Positions 1-5,909 are shown, counted from the first letter of the stretch. The stretch is 7,021 nt of DNA from Streptosporangiaceae bacterium (GCA_030045295.1 JASIGD010000550.1:1-7021), one strand, 5' to 3'. Made by a program: numbers and translations. The notes: a model not told the origin generated them from the sequence alone.

Positions 1-675
<675 letters not shown>

Positions 676-891
676 TCGACCTCCTGGAACTCCGAACGGA
701 AGACGGTGCCGATCGGGAACAAACGAGTGGCCGGGAGTCTACGCACGCACAGGCCGAACCACGAACACCAGGCCGTTCCTAACAATTACGCAACCTTACC
801 GTTATTTTCGCGATGAAAGACCGCAACACGAGCCGGCCACGGGCCTAGCTTACGGGCACGGCGAACGAGGGCCCGGCGCGGTCCAGCGCGT
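676..891 (-). promoter_or_regulatory. hppA upstream region with candidate promoter
   Basis: This 216-bp gap between the anti-sigma stop codon and the hppA start has no plausible gene. On the minus strand it contains TAGACT (complement of 736-741), a good actinobacterial -10 hexamer that would give a leader of about 54 nt. No convincing -35 lies 17-19 bp upstream (the best is TTCGTG or TCGTGG), so the promoter is tentative. An AT-rich stretch at about 781-820 stands out from the GC-rich surroundings and could be a second promoter or a regulator site. No terminator hairpin with a T-run is evident, so read-through from bldG and the anti-sigma gene is possible. Confidence 0.35.
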
Positions 892-1362
892 TCAGTCCGC
901 GGCGGCCGACGACGGCCAGCTCATCCGGACGCTCACCCCGGAACTGGTCGACGAGACCCGCACATCATCGGCCAGGCCGGAGATCACGGCCAGGCCGAAC
1001 CCCGCGGGGATCGCCATCGCGCTGTCCTGCCCGGGGGGCGCCTCGGCGGGACTGCCGCCGTCCGCGCGGTCGTCATCGGCACTTGACGGGCCGGAGGCGG
1101 CAGCGGGGGCAGCGGGAGCGTGATCGCTCACCACCACCACGAACCGTTTATCGGCGTCGGTCATCTCGATCCTGACCGGCTCGGCCGGGCAATGCCGCCG
1201 GTGCGCCTCGACCGCGCGCGAGCAGGCCTCGCCCACGGCCAGGCGCACCTCATCAAGCAGCGCTTCGTCCACGCCGCTGCGCCGCGCGACGGCGGTGGCG
1301 ACGAGCCGCGCCGTGCGCACGTGCGCAGGCAGCGGCGTGAACGTCACTTCGACGGTGGCCAT
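892..1362 (-). CDS. GHKL (RsbW/SpoIIAB-like) anti-sigma factor, partner of BldG
   Basis: This 156-residue protein has the HATPase_c_2 fold of anti-sigma serine kinases and lies 29 nt downstream of the bldG stop codon, as SCO3548 does in S. coelicolor, whose product is reported to bind BldG. The N-box region is DEVRLAVGEACSRAV (residues 37-51) and the G2-like motif GFGLAVISGLADDV is at 121-134. Two core ATP-site features are altered. The Mg-binding Asn of the N-box (EAVTNA in SpoIIAB) is Arg49, and the G1 box DxGxG reads DHAPA from Asp80. Residues about 82-118 are a low-complexity Ala/Pro/Asp-rich insert where an ATP lid would be. It may therefore bind partners without normal kinase activity. 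The ATG at 1362 has only a weak ribosome binding site, so translation may depend on bldG. The family is clear; the target sigma factor is unknown. Confidence 0.88.
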   Translation of the reverse strand: MATVEVTFTPLPAHVRTARLVATAVARRSGVDEALLDEVRLAVGEACSRAVEAHRRHCPAEPVRIEMTDADKRFVVVVSDHAPAAPAAASGPSSADDDRADGGSPAEAPPGQDSAMAIPAGFGLAVISGLADDVRVSSTSSGVSVRMSWPSSAAAD

Positions 1363-1391
1363 CTCGGCAGGTTCCGCGGAACGCGCCGGGA

Positions 1392-1742
1392 CTACTTCTC
1401 GGACTTCTTGGCCGCGATGGCCTCGTCCACGGTGTCGTGAATGCCGAAGACCTTGGTCAGCCCGGTGATCCGGAAGATCTTGAGTATCCGCTCCTGCGTG
1501 CAGACGAGGTCCAGCGAGCCGTCGTGTGCGCGCACTCGCTTCAGCCCGCCGACCAGGACGCCGAGCCCGGTGGAGTCGAGGAACTCGACCTTCTCCATGT
1601 TGACCACGAGCTGGTAGTTGTTCTTGTTGACCAGGTCGATGAGCAGCTCGCGCAGCCGCGGCGCGGTGTAGACATCGATCTCGCCCTCGACGTCGACGAC
1701 CTCGATGCCGTCCTTGTTGTAGTGACCTAGCTTCAGATCCAC
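1392..1742 (-). CDS. bldG: STAS-domain anti-anti-sigma factor, BldG-like
   Basis: BldG-type proteins are SpoIIAA/RsbV relatives. In the unphosphorylated state they bind an anti-sigma factor and free its sigma factor; phosphorylation of one serine switches them off. In Streptomyces BldG is needed for aerial growth and antibiotic production. The product has 116 residues, the usual size, and is a single STAS domain. The phosphorylation motif [20 protein letters not shown] begins at residue 54, giving Ser57, the same number as in S. coelicolor BldG from memory. The C-terminal stretch [19 protein letters not shown] is also BldG-typical. The start is GTG (complement of 1740-1742), with GGAGG 4 nt upstream (complement of 1747-1751), and aligns with the BldG start MDL. 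It probably forms an operon with the downstream anti-sigma gene and diverges from the helicase. Confidence 0.94.
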   Translation of the reverse strand: MDLKLGHYNKDGIEVVDVEGEIDVYTAPRLRELLIDLVNKNNYQLVVNMEKVEFLDSTGLGVLVGGLKRVRAHDGSLDLVCTQERILKIFRITGLTKVFGIHDTVDEAIAAKKSEK

Positions 1743-1956
1743 AAATCCTCCAGCGCCATCAAGGCGTCATCTGTCGTCCTGCCCTGCGCCCGGACCGGCG
1801 TGGCCGGCGGCGGGGGGTGATCCTGTCGGCATTCAACCACGCTCCGGTGTCATGTCTATACGAAATCATGCCTTCGGGCATCCCCCAACGGGCGGCACGC
1901 GGAAAACCTGTGTCGACGGTCACGATCGCGCGCCCGCGGTGTAACACTAAGAGCCT
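1743..1956. promoter_or_regulatory. Divergent bldG / helicase regulatory region
   Basis: This gap of about 214 bp separates two divergent genes and must hold both promoters. A short AT-rich core lies at about 1850-1870 (contains TCTATACG on plus, CGTATAGA on minus), and a -10 for either direction could lie there, but no textbook -35/-10 pair was found. A perfect inverted repeat ATGCC-TTCG-GGCAT spans 1868-1881; as plus-strand RNA it would be a hairpin capped by a stable UUCG tetraloop. The helicase-proximal end holds a direct repeat listed separately. The helicase GTG lacks a clear ribosome binding site, so a leaderless or short-leader message is possible. Confidence 0.55.
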
Positions 1957-1971
1957 GTGTCGACGACCACG
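1907..1971 (+). repeat. Direct repeat pair CCTGTGTCGACG, 47-bp spacing
   Basis: CCTGTGTCGACG occurs at 1907-1918 and again at 1954-1965. Extending by six bases, the copies agree at 16 of 18 positions (…CGgtCACG versus …CGacCACG). The second copy overlaps the helicase start codon (GTG at 1957), and each copy contains the palindrome GTCGAC. Placement and spacing would suit a regulator that binds two sites to control the helicase or bldG. A small local duplication without function is the alternative. Confidence 0.6.
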
Positions 1972-4359
1972 CATGGCCCCGCGCTCGCGGCGGGCGGGCC
2001 GCCCCCCGTGCCTTCGTGCCCCCCGGCCGGAGCTCCGGCGTTCCCGGCCGGGCTCGCCGCCGGTCATCCGGAAGCCGGGAGAAACCGGGCGCTGAGCATC
2101 CTGCTCGAGGACACCCGGGCGGGCCGGCCCGTGCACATCGAGTACATCCCGGCCCGGGCCGGGCGCGACGTCCCGTGGCCGCAGTGGGTCCCGGCCGAGG
2201 TCATTGACGCCTTCGCCCGACGCGGCATCCGCGCCCCGTGGTCGCACCAGGCCACCGCCGCCACGCACGCTCAGGCGGGCCGGAACGTCATCCTCGCTAC
2301 GAGCGCCGCGTCGGGTAAGTCACTCGGCTACCTGCTGCCCGCGCTCACGGCGGTCATGGCCGGCGACACGGTGCTCTACGTCACGCCGACCAAGGCGCTC
2401 GCCGCCGACCAGCTCGCCTCGATCCGGTCGCTCGCCCTGCCTGGGGTTCAGGCCGCCAGTTATGACGGCGACTCCAGCGCAGCCGAGCGGGCCTGGGCCC
2501 GCAGCCACGCCAGGTACCTGCTGACCACACCGGACATGCTGCACCGGTCGCTGCTGCCCGGGCACGCGCGCTGGTCAGGGTTCTTCAGCAGGCTGCGTTA
2601 CGTCATCGTGGACGAGTGCCACGGGTACCGCGGGGTCTTCGGCTCCCACGTGGCACACGTGCTGCGGCGGCTGCGCCGGGTGGTCGCGCATCACGCCCCG
2701 GCCGGCGCCACGTCCCGGCCGGTTTTCGTGCTCGCCTCGGCTACCGTCGGGTCCCCTGGTGCCTGCGCCAGGCTGCTGACCGGGCTTGACGCCGAGGAGG
2801 TCACCGAGGATGGCTCGCCGTGCGGGCCGCTCGCGTTCGCGCTGTGGGAGCCGCCGCTGACCGGCTCTCGCGGCGAGGCGGGGACCAGGCTGCGCCGGAC
2901 CGCCACCGCGCAGGCGGCGGACCTGCTCGCCCGGCTGGTCGGACAGAACGTCCCCACGCTCGCGTTCATCAGGTCGCGGCGCGGCGCCGAGGCGGTCGCC
3001 CTCGCCGCGCGCAGGTCACTCGGCGGGCGCGACGCACCCGAGGCCCGGGTCGCCGCCTACCGGTCCGGGTACCTGCCGGAGGACAGGCGCAGCCTGGAGG
3101 CCGCGCTCGGCGACGGGCGCCTGCTTGGTCTCGCGACCACGACCGCGCTCGAGCTCGGCGTGGACATTGCCGGCCTTGACGCCGTCCTCATCGCGGGGTG
3201 GCCCGGGACGTGGGCCTCGCTGTGGCAGCAGGCAGGACGCGCCGGGCGCAACGGGAGGAGCGCGGCCGCGGTGCTCATCGCCCGGGACGACCCGCTCGAT
3301 ACCTATCTGGTCCGCCATCCGGAAATACTGCTGCGGCATCCGGTAGAGGCGACCGTCCTGGATCCCGCCAACCCGTACGTGCTGGCCCCGCACCTGTGCG
3401 CGGCAGCGGCCGAGCTGGCCCTCACCGACCAGGACGCGGACGTCTTCGGTCCGGAGGCGCGCCCGGTCGTCGACGAGCTCACCAGGTCTGGCCGGCTGCG
3501 CCGGCGGCCGACGGGCTGGTACAGCATGCGCCGGGGCCCCGCCGCGGCGGGGCTGCGCGGTCTCGGCGACACCCCGGTGCGCGTGGTGGAGCAAGGGACC
3601 GGGCGGCTGGTCGGCACGGTGGACGAGCCCTCCGCTCAGCTGCTCGTCCACGACGGCGCCGTCTACCTGCACCAGGGTGAAAGCTACCTGGTCAACCGGC
3701 TTGACCTGGCCGACCGGGCGGCGCTGGTCGAGCCGTTCGACCCCGGCTACACCACCACCGCCAGGGTCGTGACCGAGGTCGACGTGCAGGGCGTGCTGCA
3801 GCACGCGACGTGGGGCGCGGCCGACGTCTGCTTCGGTGACGTCCAGGTGACGCGCCAGGTGGTGTGCTTCACCAAGCGCCGCGCCGATACCGGTGCGCCG
3901 CTCGGAGATACGCCGCTCGACCTGCCGCCACGGCACCTGCTGACGCGGGCGGTCTGGTGGACGGTCTCCGCTGCCGAGCGAGGCCGGCTGGCCTCGGCCG
4001 GAATCGATCTCGGCGGCGCCGCGCACGCCGCCGAGCACGCTTCGATCGGCCTGCTCCCGCTGTTCGCCACCTGCGACCGCTGGGACATCGGCGGCGTGTC
4101 GGCCGACCTGCACCCCGCGACGGGAAAGCTGAGCGTGTTCGTCTACGACGGCTGCGACGGCGGCGCCGGATTTGCCGAGCGCGGCTTCCAGGCGGCCCCG
4201 GACTGGCTCGGCGCGACCAGGCAGGCCATCTCGGGCTGTGACTGCGAGGCCGGCTGTCCCTCCTGCATCCAGTCACCCAAGTGCGGAAATGGTAACCACC
4301 CGCTCTGCAAGCCGGGCGCCGTCGCTCTCCTGGACGCGGTCCTGGCCGACCTGGCCTGA
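1957..4359 (+). CDS. DEAD/DEAH superfamily 2 helicase with C-terminal DUF1998 metal-binding domain (SftH/MrfA/YprA family)
   Basis: The product is an ATP-driven 3'-to-5' DNA translocase/helicase of the COG1205 type. Characterised relatives are mycobacterial SftH and B. subtilis MrfA, the latter acting in repair of mitomycin C damage. The first 55 or so of 800 residues are Pro/Ala-rich and poorly defined, and the conserved region begins near HIEYIPAR (60-67). Motif I is TSAASGKS (115-122), motif II DECH (219-222), motif III SAT (261-263), motif IV near FIRSRRGAE (337-345), motif V LELGVDI (398-404) and motif VI QQAGRAGR (424-431). The DUF1998 part has DGCDGGAGFAE (731-741) and a Cys cluster C761-x-C763-x3-C767-x2-C770-x5-C776, presumably binding Zn. 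The GTG at 1957 has no good ribosome binding site, and the true start could be up to about 45 codons later. It appears monocistronic and divergent from bldG, as in Streptomyces. Confidence 0.95.
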   Translation: MSTTTHGPALAAGGPPPVPSCPPAGAPAFPAGLAAGHPEAGRNRALSILLEDTRAGRPVHIEYIPARAGRDVPWPQWVPAEVIDAFARRGIRAPWSHQATAATHAQAGRNVILATSAASGKSLGYLLPALTAVMAGDTVLYVTPTKALAADQLASIRSLALPGVQAASYDGDSSAAERAWARSHARYLLTTPDMLHRSLLPGHARWSGFFSRLRYVIVDECHGYRGVFGSHVAHVLRRLRRVVAHHAPAGATSRPVFVLASATVGSPGACARLLTGLDAEEVTEDGSPCGPLAFALWEPPLTGSRGEAGTRLRRTATAQAADLLARLVGQNVPTLAFIRSRRGAEAVALAARRSLGGRDAPEARVAAYRSGYLPEDRRSLEAALGDGRLLGLATTTALELGVDIAGLDAVLIAGWPGTWASLWQQAGRAGRNGRSAAAVLIARDDPLDTYLVRHPEILLRHPVEATVLDPANPYVLAPHLCAAAAELALTDQDADVFGPEARPVVDELTRSGRLRRRPTGWYSMRRGPAAAGLRGLGDTPVRVVEQGTGRLVGTVDEPSAQLLVHDGAVYLHQGESYLVNRLDLADRAALVEPFDPGYTTTARVVTEVDVQGVLQHATWGAADVCFGDVQVTRQVVCFTKRRADTGAPLGDTPLDLPPRHLLTRAVWWTVSAAERGRLASAGIDLGGAAHAAEHASIGLLPLFATCDRWDIGGVSADLHPATGKLSVFVYDGCDGGAGFAERGFQAAPDWLGATRQAISGCDCEAGCPSCIQSPKCGNGNHPLCKPGAVALLDAVLADLA

Positions 4360-4704
4360 TCCCGCCGGACCTCGGCATCGCCCGGAATCAAATCCCGACG
4401 CCCCGGTGACAACAGGCAACTTGATGCACTCTGTTCACAAAAGCGCGGAGCGGGAATGGCTTCGCGCGCTCCGGACGAGTAGCAGGATAAGTGCCGTATC
4501 GTCGCACGGCTGCGCAAAGCGCAGACAGCGCACGAGCCACGGCTGGGCCGCACTTATTACCGGGTGATACTGGGCAGTAGCTTTTCTTGCGTAGTTAGTG
4601 TTCACGCCGCGCGGGGTACGTCCTAACCGATAAGCTCAAGACGGCACGAGGACGTATGCGGTCGACACAAGTGTCCGATGCACTTAATATTGCGGACCCG
4701 ATGG
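4360..4704. other. Non-coding stretch between helicase and 6C RNA promoter
   Basis: No ORF here has convincing codon usage. Base composition falls to a more balanced level after about 4540, unlike the flanking genes. Visible elements are an inverted repeat CGGAGCG (4446-4452) / CGCTCCG (4467-4473), which could end the helicase message without a T-run, and nested inverted repeats at 4487-4557, including ATAAGTGC / GCACTTAT and CTGCGC-AAA-GCGCAG. A sigma-B-like promoter lies at 4594-4619. A 24-codon frame (ATG 4656, TAG ending 4730) follows GAGGA, but the spacing is short, the third-position GC is low, and it runs into the 6C promoter, so it is not called as a gene. Confidence 0.6.
4594..4619 (+). 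promoter_or_regulatory. Candidate stress-sigma (SigB/SigH-type) promoter
   Basis: GTTA (4594-4597), a 16-bp spacer and GGGTAC (4614-4619) fit the Streptomyces SigB-family pattern GNNT-N14-16-GGGTAC/T. Transcription would start near 4626 and run about 115 nt upstream of the main 6C start, giving a longer form of the 6C RNA or reading the 24-codon frame at 4656. A match to a short degenerate pattern can arise by chance. It is attractive because the BldG partner-switch genes nearby belong to the circuitry that controls such sigma factors, but that link is inference. Confidence 0.4.
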
Positions 4705-4733
4705 TCGATACGAGCGTCAGATGCCGCTAGACT
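4705..4733 (+). promoter_or_regulatory. 6C RNA promoter (housekeeping sigma type)
   Basis: The -35 TCGATA (4705-4710, four of six matches to TTGACA) and the -10 TAGACT (4728-4733) are separated by an optimal 17 bp. The predicted start is 4739-4741, just before the first 6C hairpin, so promoter and RNA structure agree independently. Confidence 0.7.
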
Positions 4734-4739
4734 TCGAAT

Positions 4740-4821
4740 AGGACGGAGCCGGCCTCCCCCCCCAGGGCCGGACCGTGCGCGCGGCGCCCGCTCTCCCCCC
4801 CGGCGGGCGCCGCCTCCTTTT
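4740..4821 (+). ncRNA. 6C RNA (small RNA with two C-rich-loop hairpins)
   Basis: 6C RNA is an actinobacterial small RNA family defined by two stem-loops that each display at least six cytosines. Hairpin 1 has stem CCGGCC (4749-4754) / GGCCGG (4766-4771) and loop TCCCCCCCCAG. Hairpin 2 has an 11-bp stem, 4781-4791 with 4803-4813, and loop TCTCCCCCCCG, followed by a T-rich tail. The predicted length of about 82 nt fits the family, and a good promoter ends 6-7 nt upstream of the proposed start. The C-rich loops are thought to pair with G-rich ribosome binding sites of target mRNAs; in M. tuberculosis the homologue (B11, near Rv3660c) affects growth and replication genes, and in C. glutamicum 6C RNA is linked to the SOS response. 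Strand and ends are inferred from the promoter and terminator. Confidence 0.88.
4781..4821 (+). terminator. Intrinsic terminator of 6C RNA
   Basis: The 11-bp perfect stem GCGGCGCCCGC / GCGGGCGCCGC (4781-4791 with 4803-4813) encloses an 11-nt C-rich loop and is followed by CTCCTTTT (4814-4821). It is also the second conserved hairpin of 6C RNA. The T-run is modest and interrupted by cytosines, as is common in high-GC actinobacteria. Confidence 0.75.
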
Positions 4822-4889
4822 CAGCCGCGGGGGTGCCGTCCGGACACCAGCCGACGGCAACGACCCGGCGAGCCACTGGTTAACGGCAT

Positions 4890-4916
4890 GTGATCGCGAG
4901 AACTGATCGAGATCAC
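4890..4916 (+). promoter_or_regulatory. Palindromic site GTGATC-N15-GATCAC
   Basis: The outer arms GTGATC (4890-4895) and GATCAC (4911-4916) and the inner arms CGA (4897-4899) and TCG (4907-4909) share one centre at 4903, giving 18 symmetric positions in 27. The same stretch also reads as a direct repeat, TGATCGCGAG then TGATCGAGAT, with a 13-bp period. It lies about 70 bp upstream of the predicted start of the next RNA, a usual place for an activator. It could instead be a hairpin inside a longer form of that RNA. The binding protein is unknown. Confidence 0.5.
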
Positions 4917-4937
4917 GAATCGGACACGGCACAGGTC

Positions 4938-4966
4938 TTTTCAGGCCGCCGATTTCGTCGTAGAAC
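4938..4966 (+). promoter_or_regulatory. Candidate promoter of the structured RNA
   Basis: TTTTCA (4938-4943) and TAGAAC (4961-4966) are 17 bp apart. Four of six -35 bases match, but the -10 lacks the usual final T. The start would be near 4973, immediately before the first hairpin at 4974-4991. A longer RNA beginning nearer 4880 is possible if this promoter is wrong. Confidence 0.45.
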
Positions 4967-4972
4967 GGTGGT

Positions 4973-5174
4973 ACGGACGTTGGAGCGTCCGGGCACGGCA
5001 GCCAGGTACCCACGCGCGACCAGCCGCGGGAGGCGTGTCAGGGCAGGTCAGGCCGACAATGGTGGCCAGAAGGCGACAAGGGCGGCCAGCCTGACTGACA
5101 GAGAAGGTGCACGCTTGGTAGCCAGGCATGACGTGCTGCGCGGCGGCGCCCCTGCCAGGGGCGCCGCTTCTTTT
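4973..5174 (+). ncRNA. Structured small RNA, possibly Ms1/MTS2823 (6S-like) family
   Basis: No protein frame with normal codon use exists here, but nested stems fill the interval and end in a textbook terminator. Stem 1 is CGGACG-TTGGAG-CGTCCG (4974-4991). The central stem uses a continuous 3' arm (5084-5100), read from its 3' end as TGACA, GCCTGAC and GGCCA, pairing with 5036-5040, 5047-5053 and 5063-5067: 17 pairs with two one-sided bulges. A third stem pairs GCACG (5109-5113) with CGTGC (5132-5136) around a small inner hairpin. Ms1-type RNAs bind RNA polymerase core lacking sigma and accumulate in stationary phase. In M. tuberculosis, MTS2823 lies one gene away from the 6C homologue; S. 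coelicolor has a 6S-like RNA of about 200 nt (scr3559), recalled from the literature. Family membership is inferred from position, size and structure, not sequence alignment. The 5' end is uncertain. Confidence 0.62.
5143..5174 (+). terminator. Strong intrinsic terminator
   Basis: A perfect 11-bp stem, GCGGCGCCCCT (5143-5153) with AGGGGCGCCGC (5157-5167), has a 3-nt loop GCC and is followed by TTCTTTT (5168-5174). The T-run is only on the plus-strand exit, so it ends rightward transcription. No protein gene ends nearby, so the message it ends is best explained as a small RNA. It also insulates the holin-type operon from upstream reading. Confidence 0.88.
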
Positions 5175-5407
5175 GGCTTTCTTCCTGATGGCCCGGCGCG
5201 TAATGCCTGGCGGTCCGGGAAGCGTAGACCTGCGATCGGAATCGCGGCACCACGACGCGGTGCCGGCACCGGTGCTGCCATGATGAGAACCAAGGCCATA
5301 ACCTTGGTCTTCGGCCCGGCTCGGGTAGCCCCCAGGGGTGTCCAGCGCGGGCGCCGGTGACGGTGCAGGGGAGCGGATGGTCGTCCGCACGATGGGAGAG
5401 GGACGCA
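5175..5407 (+). promoter_or_regulatory. Upstream region of the membrane protein-hydrolase operon, with several dyads
   Basis: This stretch has no supported gene. It contains CGGCACC (5245-5251) / GGTGCCG (5259-5265), directly joined to a perfect 10-bp palindrome GCACCGGTGC (5266-5275), and then a 20-bp dyad ACCAAGG-N6-CCTTGGT (5289-5308). These look like operator half-sites or RNA hairpins. A -10-like TAACCT (5299-5304) lies inside the last dyad but has no good -35. A short inverted repeat GCGGA / TCCGC lies just before the ribosome binding site. No regulator can be named. Confidence 0.45.
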
Positions 5408-5899
5408 ATGGCCCGCAGCGAAACGCCGGGATCGGCCGGCAGCGACCAGTCACTCGGGGATCTCGTGGCCCTGGCGGCCAAGGACATCTCCCAGCTGGTC
5501 AGGTACGAGATCGAGCTGGCTAAGTCCGAGCTCCGCGCGGACCTGCAGCGTATCGGCCTGGCCGGCGCGCTGGGCGGCTTTTCGTTCTACTTCGGCTGCC
5601 TGGTGCTCCTGCTCCTCTGCTTCGCCTACGCCTACGGCCTGATCGCGGCCGGCATCTGGGCCTGGGCGGCCTTCCTCATCGTGGCCGGCACCGTGCTGCT
5701 GCTGGCCGCGCTGGTGGCAGGGATCGCCTACCTGAAGGTGCGAAGGCTGTCGGGCCTGCGCCTGACCAAGAAGACCGTCACCGACGACCTGGGCATGCTG
5801 CGGCGCGAAGGACTGCTGCCCGAAGCCGGCCCTGACGGGCAGCGCCCCGAGGTCGGCACCGGGCAGCGCCCCGAGATCCCTGCCCGCAAGCCGCAGTGA
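5408..5899 (+). CDS. Phage-holin-superfamily (DUF1469-type) small membrane protein
   Basis: The 163-residue product has an amphipathic N-terminal region (DLVALAAKDISQLVRYEIEL, residues 18-37, continuing AKSELRADLQ), two membrane helices at about 51-72 and 84-110, and a cytoplasmic basic/proline-rich tail. This is the layout of Phage_holin_3_6/DUF1469 proteins (Rv3669-like), which are chromosomal and widespread in actinobacteria. Despite the name there is no sign of phage genes here; the function is unknown, perhaps linked to envelope organisation. The ATG at 5408 is chosen over an in-frame GTG at 5357 because GGGAGAGGGA (5394-5403) lies just upstream and the conserved helix begins shortly after. 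The tail carries a duplicated GQRPE motif. It is the first gene of an operon with the hydrolase, 10 nt downstream. Confidence 0.85.
   Translation: MARSETPGSAGSDQSLGDLVALAAKDISQLVRYEIELAKSELRADLQRIGLAGALGGFSFYFGCLVLLLLCFAYAYGLIAAGIWAWAAFLIVAGTVLLLAALVAGIAYLKVRRLSGLRLTKKTVTDDLGMLRREGLLPEAGPDGQRPEVGTGQRPEIPARKPQ
5837..5875 (+). repeat. Two-copy tandem repeat in the holin-type gene tail
   Basis: GGGCAGCGCCCCGAG occurs at 5837-5851 and 5861-5875, a 24-bp period that encodes GQRPEVGT followed by GQRPEIPA. It keeps the reading frame and lies in the unstructured C-terminal tail, so the copy number probably varies between strains without harm. Confidence 0.75.
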
Positions 5900-5909
5900 G
5901 GTGAGCGCG

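Noticed and set aside
3016..4113. Long minus-strand frame of 365 codons inside the helicase
   Set aside because: It is a shadow of the helicase codon pattern: the plus strand carries all SF2 motifs while this frame shows no recognisable domain.
4487..4557. tRNA-like length with an 8-bp closing stem
   Set aside because: There is no T-loop TTCRA consensus, no D-arm, and the inner hairpin has a 3-nt loop where a 7-nt anticodon loop is required.
4625..4632. ACCGATAA resembling the -10 of WhiG promoters
   Set aside because: No TAAA is found about 15 bp upstream, so the two-part pattern is not met.
4860..4890. GCCACTG resembling part of a cobalamin riboswitch
   Set aside because: The B12 box and the rest of the conserved core are absent, and no cobalamin or ribonucleotide reductase gene follows.
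4890..5360. Open frame of 156 codons on the plus strand
   Set aside because: It is Arg-rich with no family resemblance, runs straight through the terminator hairpin at 5143-5174, and has no proper ribosome binding site. Long open frames arise by chance in DNA this GC-rich.
4941..5487. Overlapping minus-strand frames of 149 and 170 codons
   Set aside because: Composition is Pro/Arg/Ser-rich with no domain pattern, and they overlap the structured RNA and the start of the DUF1469 gene.
5408..5899. Holin annotation as evidence of a prophage
   Set aside because: There are no endolysin, capsid, integrase or attachment-site signals, and the gene lies in a conserved actinobacterial neighbourhood. 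The name reflects the domain family only.
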